Shown here: positions 1-6,731 of the stretch, one piece after another | Layout of the letters: every line of letters starts with the position of its first letter | How positions within the stretch are numbered: position 1 is the first letter of the stretch | Origin: Chloroflexota bacterium | GTDB lineage: Bacteria; Chloroflexota; Limnocylindria; P2-11E | DNA length: 8,352 nucleotides | NCBI GenBank assembly: GCA_013695575.1 | Contig: JACDAF010000204.1 | Span: forward strand, 1-8,352 | Direction of reading: 5' to 3' | Translations under genes and position numbers: made by a program | Notes under the pieces: model-generated | The model's input: only the letters and a program-made list of their open reading frames with translations | Told to the model about the DNA's origin: nothing | Database searches by the model: none

Positions 1-1
1 T

Positions 2-568
2 CTATTGGCGGGCGCGGGTGCGGAGCCGATGCTGCGTGGCGCCGACTACGTCGTGGTGCTGGGCGGCTACTACGACTTCGACACGTACCTCGCAAGCGTC
101 GTCTCCTGGTCCCAGCTTCGCGACGGCCACGTCGTCGCCTGGATGCCGAGCCTCGAGGTTCGGGAGCGCCTCCCCCCGGCTGCGATCGCGGCCGCTCCGG
201 CGAGCGATCGGGAGAGCGTCCGGGCCGCGACCGTCGCCACCTCGTACGACGTCGCGCTCGCGCGGATCCGGGCTCTGCCCTCCGGCACGCGAGCGGTGTT
301 CGACGCGCACTCACCGGAGACCGTCTGGGCCAAGATCGCTCCGCCCATCTTCTGGCTGCATGACCCGAACGACGAGTTCGAGCCCGTGGCCGAAGCGGAG
401 GTGGCGCGCGCGGCCGCGCGTGAGGGCCGCTTCGCGCTCATCGTTCCGGGGCTCGTCCAGCATGCGGAGGTGACGGCGGGTGCCGGGGCACGCGGTCCGC
501 TGTACATCGCGGGGGAGCTGGCGACGCTCCTTGGCACGGTCGTCGAGATCATGCGGCTGGCGCGATAG
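2..568 (+). CDS. Alpha/beta-hydrolase-like protein, C-terminal part (5' end outside the window)
   Basis: The frame is open from the first complete codon, so this is the last ~188 residues of a longer protein; the TTG at 5 is probably an internal codon. Visible features fit the second half of an alpha/beta-hydrolase fold. A hydrophobic strand followed by a tyrosine-rich turn (ADYVVVLGGYYDFDTYL, from ~nt 44) suits the strand after the nucleophile elbow. A later strand ends in FWLHDPNDEFEP, where Asp at nt 371-373 is the candidate acid. LIVPGLVQHAEV then places His at nt 461-463 as the candidate catalytic base. The nucleophile Ser motif would lie upstream and cannot be seen, so neither activity nor substrate can be stated. 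The stop TAG at 566-568 is followed three bases later by a strong hairpin. The gene converges on the stress-protein gene. Fold assignment is moderately sure; an inactive relative is possible. Confidence 0.6.
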   Translation, partial: LLAGAGAEPMLRGADYVVVLGGYYDFDTYLASVVSWSQLRDGHVVAWMPSLEVRERLPPAAIAAAPASDRESVRAATVATSYDVALARIRALPSGTRAVFDAHSPETVWAKIAPPIFWLHDPNDEFEPVAEAEVARAAAREGRFALIVPGLVQHAEVTAGAGARGPLYIAGELATLLGTVVEIMRLAR

Positions 569-570
569 CA

Positions 571-595
571 AGGAGCCGCCTTCAGGCGGGCTCCT
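571..595. terminator. Hairpin between convergent genes, candidate bidirectional terminator
   Basis: Left arm AGGAGCCGCC (571-580), loop TTCA (581-584) and right arm 585-595 form a 10-bp GC-rich stem with one bulged G. It starts two bases after the TAG stop of the hydrolase-like gene. No T-tract follows on either strand, so it is not a textbook intrinsic terminator. Its position between converging genes makes a termination or 3'-end-stabilising role likely but unproven. Confidence 0.45.
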
Positions 596-719
596 GTGAT
601 CCCCGCTCCCTGCGCAGCCTTCGGCTGCTCCGGTCGCGTGGGCCCTGCGGCTCGTAGCGGCGAAGCCGCTCCTCGCCTGTCATCTCATCCCGCTACCTGC
701 TGAGCCCTCGGCTGCTCCG
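571..719. repeat. Two diverged copies of a hairpin-rich unit in the convergent gap
   Basis: Segments 593-632 and 676-719 align end to end with one 4-base gap; their last 32 bases match at 27 positions. The best-conserved part is a 17-base block (616-632 and 703-719) with one mismatch, ending in TCGGCTGCTCCG. In each copy this block is itself a short hairpin: GCAGCC-TTC-GGCTGC at 614-628, and AGCC-CTC-GGCT at 703-713. Each copy is also preceded by another hairpin: 571-595 for the first, and AGCGGC-GAA-GCCGCT at 656-670 for the second. The offset between copies is about 87 bases. The almost entirely structured layout suggests a REP/BIME-like intergenic element or duplicated terminator. No open frame was supported here. 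Confidence 0.6.
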
Positions 720-722
720 CGC

Positions 723-1286
723 CTAGACCGTGGTCCGCTTCTTGTCGGTGCCCGGGTGCTCGTCGCGCGTGTCGTAGTCCCAACCGCCGCCCCGGCGGAC
801 CACATCGCCCGCCTCGTCGTAGCGATCCTGGTTGCGCACGGTCATGAGCGTGCGGCCCTCGCGGAACTCGCCGTCGTAGTACTTCGCCTCCTCGTCCGGG
901 ATACCCATGCCAACGAGTGCGCCCGTGACGCCACCGGCCGCGGTACCCACGGCCGCTCCGGTGAGCGTGCTCGCGAGGATGCCTCCGGCGACGATCGGGC
1001 CGATGCCCGGGATGAGCCCGGCGGCGGCGGCTCCGATGAGCCCCCCGAGCGCCGCTCCGCCGACCGCTCCGCCGGCCGCCATCTCACCGGCCTTCGTCTC
1101 GCCTTCCTTCTGGGTCTTTCCCTCGTCGTCCCGCCACGCGTAGCCGATCTCGTCGTCCTTGAAGCCGGCCGTCCGGAGCTCGCGCGCGGCCTTGTCGGCC
1201 CCGGAACGATCGTCGAAGACGCCAACGTAGGTCGAGCGCTTGGTCGTCCGCTGCCCGGTCGTCGTGTGATCAGGGGTGTGAGGCAT
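723..1286 (-). CDS. General stress protein, YflT/17M-like, with glycine-zipper core
   Basis: 187 residues. Residues ~18-52 (STYVGVFDDRSGADKAARELRTAGF and what follows, ending near Trp51) match the N-terminal pattern of the YflT / general stress protein 17M family: beta strand, DRSGAD-type turn, amphipathic helix, then a GF.DDEI strand. Residues ~66-128 are an Ala/Gly-rich hydrophobic stretch with repeated GxxxG spacing and an IPGIGPIVAGG turn, typical of glycine-zipper domains that insert in or associate with membranes. Residues ~129-165 (GIPDEEAKYYDGEFREGRTLMTVR) are the conserved C-terminal module of such proteins; the last 20 residues are charged and probably flexible. There is no signal peptide. 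The start ATG has a strong ribosome binding site 3 bases upstream. The family is linked to general stress, but biochemical function is unknown. The amidohydrolase lies upstream on the same strand, 146 bp away, so separate transcription is likely. Confidence 0.85.
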   Translation of the reverse strand: MPHTPDHTTTGQRTTKRSTYVGVFDDRSGADKAARELRTAGFKDDEIGYAWRDDEGKTQKEGETKAGEMAAGGAVGGAALGGLIGAAAAGLIPGIGPIVAGGILASTLTGAAVGTAAGGVTGALVGMGIPDEEAKYYDGEFREGRTLMTVRNQDRYDEAGDVVRRGGGWDYDTRDEHPGTDKKRTTV

Positions 1287-1289
1287 GTG

Positions 1290-1296
1290 TCCTCCC
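1290..1296 (-). promoter_or_regulatory. Strong ribosome binding site of the stress-protein gene
   Basis: On the minus strand the sequence GGGAGGA lies three bases before the ATG at 1286-1284. It is the clearest Shine-Dalgarno sequence in the window; the other complete genes have weak or no such site. It fixes the start codon and suggests efficient translation. Confidence 0.8.
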
Positions 1297-1310
1297 GCTT
1301 TCGATCTTGT

Positions 1311-1324
1311 GGCGCCTAGGCGCC
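1311..1324. other. Perfect 14-bp palindrome upstream of the stress-protein gene
   Basis: GGCGCCTAGGCGCC is its own reverse complement and lies 25 to 38 bases before the stress-protein start codon, just upstream of its ribosome binding site. A regulator site or a 5'-leader hairpin is possible. In a window this GC-rich, about one such 14-bp palindrome is expected by chance, so position is the only support. Confidence 0.25.
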
Positions 1325-1403
1325 CGATCGCCCAGAGAAGCAGGGATCATGCCTACTGGGAGGCGCAGCCGGTCGTTCGCCGCACTCGCGCGGGCGTGAT
1401 CGC

Positions 1404-1433
1404 AGACGTGTCACCAGGCCGACACCGACGTCT
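1404..1433 (-). terminator. Weak hairpin at the 3' end of the amidohydrolase gene
   Basis: GTGTC (1408-1412) can pair with GACAC (1421-1425). AGAC (1404-1407) can pair with GTCT (1430-1433) across a 4-base bulge, giving about 9 bp right at the amidohydrolase stop codon. There is no T-tract. The rest of the gap 1287-1432 holds the stress gene's leader and no gene; I could not call a convincing -35/-10 pair there. Confidence 0.2.
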
Positions 1434-2635
1434 CACACGACGCGTTCGCCGTCCCGGAACACCGCGGTGATCCTGCGGAGCGCGCTGACGTCCGACAGCG
1501 GATCTCCGTCGACGAGCACGATGTCGGCGGGCGCGCCGATCGCCAGCGTGCCCGCGTAGGGGATGCCGAGCACCTCGCCGGCGATCCATGACGCCGACGC
1601 GAGCGCCTCCCAAGGCGGCAGGCCAGCGCGCACGAGCAACTCGACCTCCTGCGCGAAATTGCCGGCGCGTGCGGGTCCGCCGCCGAAGTCCGTTCCCGTC
1701 GCGATCCGCACTCCGGCCGCGCGCGCCGCGCGGACGGACGCGAGACCCATCTCGAGCTCGCTGGCGTTGTTGAACGCGACGGGCACGCTGAGCGTGGTGA
1801 CGAGCGCCGTGCGCGTGCTCATGCGTGCGGCGGTGTCGGCATCGATGAGATAGCCGTGATCGATGCTGTCGAAGCCGGCCTCGGCACCGACGCGCGACCC
1901 CAGGCCCTGAGCGTGCGCGGCGATGCGCTTGCCGCGCGCGTGCGCGGCCTCGACCGCCGGGCGCAGCTCCGCGACGGAAAAGGTCGCGACGCTGCCGGTG
2001 GCGCCGTCGAGTGCCACCTTCACGAGGTCGGCGCCCGCGTCGAGCTGTGCGACGACGGCCTGACGGAGCTCCTCCGCGCTGTCGACCTGCACCGCGAACG
2101 GGATGTAGCGGCCGCGCCGGCCGATCCAGGTCCCGGCGGCCAGGATGAGGGGCGCATCGCGGCGGCCCCGCAGCTGGTCTCGGGCGCGCACATTCATCGA
2201 GCGGGCCGCACCGACATCGCGTGCCGCGAGCACGCCCGTGCGCACGAGGATCCGCGCGTTCTCGACCGCACGGGCCAGCAGGATCGCGTCGGGGTCCTGC
2301 AGCCGCGCGAGGTAGTCGGGGCCTCCCGGTCCGGTGAGGTGAGCGTGGCAGTCGATGAGGCCCGGGATGATCGTCGCGCCCGAGGCGTCGAGGATCTCGG
2401 TGTTGCGGACGTCGGGCTCGGAGTCCCGTGGCCCGAGGTACGCGATCCGGCCCGCTCTGATCAGGAGCGACACGTGGCGCTGCGCCGAGGCCGAGCGGCC
2501 GTCGGCGGATCCCGCCGCCCGGATGAGCACACCCGGGGCTGGTGGAGCTGGTGTCGTCGCCGGCGTGGCCGCCGCCGTCGCCTCGGGGGACGCCCCGGCG
2601 GGAGATGCGGCGGGGCTTGACGGCTCCTCGGCCAC
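1433..2635 (-). CDS. Metal-dependent amidohydrolase (imidazolonepropionase/prolidase-like), probably exported
   Basis: 400 residues from the GTG at 2635. Motifs of the amidohydrolase TIM-barrel superfamily occur in order. HxH lies in GLIDCHAHL (His97, His99). A strand-end lysine in DLVKVALDG (Lys206) is the candidate carboxylated metal bridge. His241 is in IAAHAQG, His260 in SIDHGYL, and the catalytic Asp316 in ATGTDFG. The C-terminal GAPADIVLVDGDPL closes the composite beta-sandwich domain. This suits a binuclear hydrolase of cyclic amides or X-Pro-type dipeptides; the substrate cannot be read from sequence. Residues 1-36 are Ala/Pro/Ser/Thr-rich like a linker. The GTG lacks a ribosome binding site, and the same frame continues upstream into a signal peptide (separate entry), so the true protein is probably ~20-30 residues longer and lipid-anchored outside the membrane. 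It is transcribed divergently from recJ. Confidence 0.85.
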   Translation of the reverse strand: MAEEPSSPAASPAGASPEATAAATPATTPAPPAPGVLIRAAGSADGRSASAQRHVSLLIRAGRIAYLGPRDSEPDVRNTEILDASGATIIPGLIDCHAHLTGPGGPDYLARLQDPDAILLARAVENARILVRTGVLAARDVGAARSMNVRARDQLRGRRDAPLILAAGTWIGRRGRYIPFAVQVDSAEELRQAVVAQLDAGADLVKVALDGATGSVATFSVAELRPAVEAAHARGKRIAAHAQGLGSRVGAEAGFDSIDHGYLIDADTAARMSTRTALVTTLSVPVAFNNASELEMGLASVRAARAAGVRIATGTDFGGGPARAGNFAQEVELLVRAGLPPWEALASASWIAGEVLGIPYAGTLAIGAPADIVLVDGDPLSDVSALRRITAVFRDGERVV

Positions 2636-2638
2636 CCG

Positions 2639-2695
2639 GCACGCAACGGCGGCGGCGAGCGCGGCGGCGAGCCGGACCAGCTCGCGTCGCGTGAG
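2639..2695 (-). other. Un-called Tat/lipoprotein signal peptide in frame upstream of the amidohydrolase
   Basis: Read in the amidohydrolase frame, this stretch encodes LTRRELVRLAAALAAAVAC. It has a twin arginine, a hydrophobic Ala/Leu core and an AVAC lipobox-like end, then Arg and the GTG-encoded residue of the called gene. A Pro/Ala/Ser-rich linker after such a cysteine is usual for lipoproteins. No ATG, GTG or TTG occurs in this frame back to at least 2816; CTG at 2680-2678 is the nearest unusual option. A GTG at 2706-2704 is off frame by one base, and one extra base near 2701-2703 would give M-R-A-G followed by the peptide. So either the start codon is unusual or a base is missing. Confidence 0.6.
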
Positions 2696-2743
2696 TCCGG
2701 CCGCACGGACGCGCGCGTTCGGAGCCCGTGCGGTGCGTGCGAG

Positions 2744-2750
2744 GATAGTG
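2744..2750 (+). promoter_or_regulatory. Candidate -10 element for recJ, leaderless type
   Basis: GATAGTG ends five bases before the recJ ATG, and TAGTGT (2747-2752) fits the TAnnnT form of a -10 box. No Shine-Dalgarno sequence lies between it and the ATG. This would put the transcript start at or very near the start codon. A matching -35 was not evident. The same ATAGTG recurs before the ATG at 7235. Confidence 0.4.
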
Positions 2751-2755
2751 TCGAG

Positions 2756-4447
2756 ATGCCGCTCGCTCCGCAGCGCACCTGGATCCTGCCGCGCCTCGCG
2801 ATCGGGGATGTGCCGGATGGTATCCCCGACCTCATCTGCCGCATCCTGCGCTCACGCGGGCTTGCCGACGCGGAGATGCCGGCCTTCATCGACGCGCGTG
2901 CGCTCGAGCCGGGCCCGCCGATGCTCGACCTCGAGCGCGCCGTCGTGCGGATCAGACATGCGCTCCGCGCCAAGGAGCGCATCGTCGTGTACGGGGACTA
3001 CGACGTGGATGGGATCGCAGGTACCGCCACGCTGGTGCGGGCGTTCCGCTCGTTCGGCGTCGTCGTGGCGGCCTACATCCCGAACCGCTACGAGGAGGGC
3101 TACGGGCTGAACGCGCAGGCGCTCCGCGAGCTCGCGGCCGATGGGGCGAAGGTCGTGATCTCCGTCGACTGCGGCGTCACCGCCGTCCGGGAGGCGGAGC
3201 TCGCGAAGGAGCTCGGCCTCGACCTCATCATCACCGACCATCATCATCCGCCGCCGGTCCTGCCGGAGGCGTACGCGCTGCTGAATCCGCGCCGACCCGG
3301 CGATCCCTCCCCACACAAGGACCTCGCGGGCGCCGGTGTCGCCCTGGTGCTCGCGCGGGCGATCCTCGGAGACATCGACTTCGCGCTGCGTGAGGACGAG
3401 CTGCTGCAGCTGTGCGCCCTCGCGACAGTCGCGGACGTCGTCCCGCTGCGCGGACAGAACCGCGTGCTCACGCGGCGCGGCCTCGTCGCGCTGAACACCG
3501 CGCCGATCGCGGGGGTGCGTGCCCTGGCGGAACGCGCCGGGCTGAAGATCGGGCGCATCAACTCGTCCGACATCGGCTACGGTCTCGGCCCGCGCCTGAA
3601 CGCGGCCGGCAGGCTCGCCGACGCCAGCGAGGCGCTGCGGCTCCTCCTGACCGAGGACCGGGAGGAAGCTCGCGCACTGGCCGATAGCCTCGAGGAGCGA
3701 AACACCGAGCGCCAGCGCCTCACCGCCCTGGTCATCAAGGGCGCGCGCGAGCGCGCGGCGGAGCGGCCGGATTCCTGGATGACGCTCGTCGCCGATCCGG
3801 GCTGGACCGCGGGGATCGTGGGCCTCGCGGCGTCGCGGCTGGTCGAGGATCACGGCCGCCCGGCGGCGGTCATCGCGATCGACGATGGGGAGGGGAAGGG
3901 GTCCTGCCGCTCGATCTCGTCCGTCCACATCGCGGAGGCGCTCGCGGAGTGCGCGGACATCCTGCCGAAGCACGGCGGGCACGCGATGGCCGCCGGCTTC
4001 TCCGTCGCGGCCGCGCGGGTGCCCGAGCTCGCCGAGCGCCTCGACGAGATCGTTCGCCGACGGCTCGGCGGAGTGCGACCGGTGCCGATGATCACGGTCG
4101 ACGCCGAGATCCAGCCGGACCTCCTCACGCCGCGCCTCGCGATCGAGCTCGCGCAGCTCGAGCCATGCGGTGCCGGGAATCCCCGGCCGCACCTGCTGCT
4201 CAGGGACGTGAAGGTCTACGGCATCCGGCAGGTCGGTGCCGACTCGGATCACCTGCGGTGCAAGGTCACCGTCGGGCGCTTCACGTTCGACGCGATGGCG
4301 TTCCGTCGCGGCGATCGGGCAGACGACATGGTCGCCGAGGGGCGCATGGACGCGGTCGTGAGCGTCGGCACCGGCCTGCGTGGCTTCGTGGAGCTCGAGC
4401 TGCGCGACTTCGGCAGCGTCGGGACCGCCGAGCGGATGGTCGCCTAA
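2756..4447 (+). CDS. recJ: Single-stranded-DNA-specific 5'-3' exonuclease RecJ
   Basis: 563 residues, the usual bacterial RecJ length. RecJ degrades single-stranded DNA 5' to 3' in recombinational repair (RecF pathway), base excision and mismatch repair. DHH-domain motifs occur in order: VVYGDYDVDGIAG (78-89) with metal-binding aspartates, ISVDCG (135-140), ITDHHHPPP (159-167), and ATVADVVPL (223-231). GPRLNAAGRL (278-287) and the DHHA1-side GWTAGIVGLAASRL (349-362) and GGHAMAAGFS (407-416) follow. EPCGAGNPRP (469-478) leads into the C-terminal OB-fold. All catalytic residues I could place are present. GSCRSI (382-387) has Cys where Ala or Gly is common, which is probably neutral. The start ATG agrees with the family's N-terminus (WILPRL). 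It is divergent from the amidohydrolase and abuts rel with no spacing, so both are almost certainly one transcript. Confidence 0.95.
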   Translation: MPLAPQRTWILPRLAIGDVPDGIPDLICRILRSRGLADAEMPAFIDARALEPGPPMLDLERAVVRIRHALRAKERIVVYGDYDVDGIAGTATLVRAFRSFGVVVAAYIPNRYEEGYGLNAQALRELAADGAKVVISVDCGVTAVREAELAKELGLDLIITDHHHPPPVLPEAYALLNPRRPGDPSPHKDLAGAGVALVLARAILGDIDFALREDELLQLCALATVADVVPLRGQNRVLTRRGLVALNTAPIAGVRALAERAGLKIGRINSSDIGYGLGPRLNAAGRLADASEALRLLLTEDREEARALADSLEERNTERQRLTALVIKGARERAAERPDSWMTLVADPGWTAGIVGLAASRLVEDHGRPAAVIAIDDGEGKGSCRSISSVHIAEALAECADILPKHGGHAMAAGFSVAAARVPELAERLDEIVRRRLGGVRPVPMITVDAEIQPDLLTPRLAIELAQLEPCGAGNPRPHLLLRDVKVYGIRQVGADSDHLRCKVTVGRFTFDAMAFRRGDRADDMVAEGRMDAVVSVGTGLRGFVELELRDFGSVGTAERMVA

Positions 4448-6646
4448 ATGGCCATCACGTCCCGGGTCGCCGGCATCGCCGACCGGTTGCGCGCGCAGCG
4501 GCGCGGCCACGCCGACGCGGACAGTGTCGCCGCGGAGCTGCGCGCGCACTACCCGGATGGGGACGTCGAGCTGACCAAGCGCGCGTACGCGTACGCCGCC
4601 GAGGCACACGAGCCACAAAGGCGCGTCTCCGGCGAGCCATATATCACGCATCCCGCGGCCGTGGCACTGCTGGTGGCACAGCTCGGGATGGACGCCGCCA
4701 CGGTCGCCGCGGCGCTGCTGCATGACGTCCCGGAGGACACGCCGAGGACGATCGACGACATCCGTCGCGAATTCGGTGACGAGATCGCGCGTCTCGTGGA
4801 CGGCGTCACCAAGCTCTCGCAGTTCTCCGGCACGACCGCCGCCGAACACCAGGCCGAGAACATCCGGAAGATGTTCCTCGCGATGGCGGACGATCTCCGG
4901 GTCGTGATCGTGAAGCTGTGCGACCGGCTCCACAACATGCGGACGCTCGCCGCGCTCCCGGAGGAGAAGCAGCGCCGCATCGCGCGCCAGACCGTCGAGA
5001 TCTACGCGCCGCTCGCCCATCGCCTCGGTATCTGGCAGATCAAATGGGAGCTCGAGGACCTCTCGTTCAAGTACCTCGAGCCTGAGCACTACAAGGAGGT
5101 CGCCGAGCACCTCGCCTCACGGCGCCAAGTGCGCGAGCGGTACATCGAGCAGGCGATGAAGACGCTCGGGTCGGAGCTCGAGCGAGCTGGCGTCAGGGCG
5201 GAGCTGTCGGGCCGGGCGAAGCACCTGTGGTCGATCGCGCAGAAGATGCGCCGCAAGAACGTCGGGTTCGACGAGGTATACGACCTGCTCGCGATCCGCG
5301 TGATCGTGCAGGACGTCCCGTCGTGCTACGCGGCACTCGGCGTGGTGCACACCCTCTGGCCCCCGGTGCCGGGTCAGTTCGATGATTACATCGCGGTACC
5401 CAAGACCAACCTCTACCAGTCGCTGCACACCGCGGTCATGGGGCCGGACGGGCAGCCGCTCGAGATCCAGGTCCGGACCCGCGAGATGCACGCGCTCGCG
5501 GAGCATGGCATCGCGGCGCACTGGCGCTACAAGGAGGGCGGCAAGCGCGACGCCGGCTACGAGGAGAAGCTCGCGTGGGTCAGGCAGCTGATGGAATGGC
5601 AGCACGACGTCGCCGACGCGCAGGAGTTCGTCGAGTCGCTGAAGGTCGACGTCTTCCACGACCAGGTGTTCGTCTTCACGCCCAAGGGCGAGATCAAGGA
5701 CCTCCCGGCCGGATCCACGCCGATCGATTTCGCGTACCGCATCCACACCGACGTCGGGCACCGCTGCATCGGCGCGAAGGTCAGTGGCCGGATCGTGCCG
5801 CTCGACCACAAGCTCCAGAACGGCGACATCGTCGAGATCATCACGAGCAAGGCCGCGCGCGGGCCGTCGCGGGACTGGCTGGCGATGGTCCGGACGCCCG
5901 GTGCGCGCGAGAAGATCCGCCAATGGTTCAAGCGGCAGCAGCGGGACGAGAACATCACGCACGGTCGGGAGCTGTTGGACAAGGAGCTTCGCCGCATCTC
6001 GCAGCGCTCGCTGCCGGACATCCCGGACGCGGAGCTCGAGCGGGTGGCCGAGCGGTTGAACCTACACGACGCGGACACGATGTTCGCCTCGCTCGGCTAC
6101 GGTGCCGTCTCACCGGCGCAGGTCGTGACGCGGCTCCGCGTCCTCGACGACCACCAGCTCGAGATCCCGGACGTCGCTCCCCCGGCCCCGCCGCCGACGT
6201 CGCGCGGCGGCGTCCGCGTGAAGGGTGTCGGCGACCTCCTTGTCCGCTTCGGTGTCTGCTGCAACCCGGTGCCCGGTGACGACGTGCGGGGGTACATCAC
6301 GCGCGGCCGCGGCGTCACGGTGCACCGGGTCGATTGCGCGAACGTCCGCGCGAGTGGCGAGCAGGAGCGGCTCGTCGAGGTGGAGTGGGAGCAGACGGCG
6401 GCGCAGACCTACCCCGTGGCGATCCGCATCGAGGGCTGGGACCGTGGCGGCTTCCTCCGCGACGTCGCTGGCGTGATCAGCGAGAACCAGGTGCGGCTTG
6501 TCAGCCTCTCGGCGAACTCGAATCCGGACAAGACCGCGTCGGTGAGCGCAACGCTGCAGGTCACGAGCATCGAGCAGCTGTCGCGCGTGCTCGCGACGCT
6601 CGAGGGCATTCGCGACGTCCTCAGCGTGAGCCGCGACGGCCGGTAG
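4448..6646 (+). CDS. rel: RelA/SpoT-type (p)ppGpp synthetase/hydrolase
   Basis: 732 residues, full length for a long RSH enzyme, which makes and degrades the alarmone (p)ppGpp. N-terminal HD hydrolase: YITHPAAVA (His68), LLHDVPEDT (His92-Asp93) and KLCDRLHNMRTL (Asp159), so the hydrolase site looks intact. Synthetase: GRAKHLWSIAQKM (255-267), FDEVYDLLAIR (Asp279), PGQFDDYIAVPKTNLYQSLHT (308-328) and LEIQVRT (Glu339). TGS domain: DQVFVFTPKGEIKDLP to NGDIVEIIT (405-466). Zinc-finger domain: CCNPVPGDDV (604-613) with VHRVDC (625-630). C-terminal ACT domain: ~655-730. The QFDD at 310-313 resembles the acidic ExDD motif of synthetase-only RelA rather than the RxKD of typical bifunctional Rel. Its ATG directly follows the recJ TAA without a visible ribosome binding site, so translation is probably coupled. 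The dtd gene that often follows rel in other bacteria is absent here. Confidence 0.95.
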   Translation: MAITSRVAGIADRLRAQRRGHADADSVAAELRAHYPDGDVELTKRAYAYAAEAHEPQRRVSGEPYITHPAAVALLVAQLGMDAATVAAALLHDVPEDTPRTIDDIRREFGDEIARLVDGVTKLSQFSGTTAAEHQAENIRKMFLAMADDLRVVIVKLCDRLHNMRTLAALPEEKQRRIARQTVEIYAPLAHRLGIWQIKWELEDLSFKYLEPEHYKEVAEHLASRRQVRERYIEQAMKTLGSELERAGVRAELSGRAKHLWSIAQKMRRKNVGFDEVYDLLAIRVIVQDVPSCYAALGVVHTLWPPVPGQFDDYIAVPKTNLYQSLHTAVMGPDGQPLEIQVRTREMHALAEHGIAAHWRYKEGGKRDAGYEEKLAWVRQLMEWQHDVADAQEFVESLKVDVFHDQVFVFTPKGEIKDLPAGSTPIDFAYRIHTDVGHRCIGAKVSGRIVPLDHKLQNGDIVEIITSKAARGPSRDWLAMVRTPGAREKIRQWFKRQQRDENITHGRELLDKELRRISQRSLPDIPDAELERVAERLNLHDADTMFASLGYGAVSPAQVVTRLRVLDDHQLEIPDVAPPAPPPTSRGGVRVKGVGDLLVRFGVCCNPVPGDDVRGYITRGRGVTVHRVDCANVRASGEQERLVEVEWEQTAAQTYPVAIRIEGWDRGGFLRDVAGVISENQVRLVSLSANSNPDKTASVSATLQVTSIEQLSRVLATLEGIRDVLSVSRDGR

Positions 6647-6655
6647 GTGGTCGCA

Positions 6656-6706
6656 GCACCGCGGTGCGGTGCCGTGACCGGCCTGAGCGACGCGATACTT
6701 TCGCGT
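6656..6706. other. Palindrome and hairpin after rel
   Basis: Ten bases after the rel stop lies the perfect 12-bp palindrome GCACCGCGGTGC (6656-6667). A second hairpin, ACGCGA-TACTT-TCGCGT (6690-6706), has a 6-bp stem and 5-base loop. Neither has a T-tract. They may slow or stop transcription leaving rel, or lie in the leader of the next gene; the evidence is positional only. Confidence 0.25.
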
Positions 6707-6731
6707 GCGGCCACGTAGTCGGCCGGCCCGC

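Noticed and set aside
614..628. A tRNA or other known structured RNA in the hairpin-rich gap 569-722
   Set aside because: The stems do not form a cloverleaf, no T-arm consensus is present, and I recognise no riboswitch core.
756..1319. A 187-residue plus-strand frame opposite the stress-protein gene
   Set aside because: It is the mirror of a gene with a clear ribosome binding site and conserved modules. The mirror sequence has no family pattern.
1856..2620. A 254-residue plus-strand frame opposite the amidohydrolase
   Set aside because: Antisense shadow with Arg/Ala/Asp-rich composition and no domain.
1353..2642. A 429-residue frame overlapping the amidohydrolase on the same strand
   Set aside because: Arg/Pro/Gly-rich shadow in another frame; the amidohydrolase frame has all metal ligands in the right order.
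2852..5110. A 752-residue open frame on the minus strand across recJ and rel
   Set aside because: It is antisense to two genes whose proteins carry all family motifs. Its translation is Arg/Asp/Val-rich low-information sequence with no recognisable domain, as expected for an antisense frame in high-GC DNA.
5117..5962. A 281-residue minus-strand frame opposite rel
   Set aside because: It runs antisense to the synthetase and TGS domains and has no recognisable domain.
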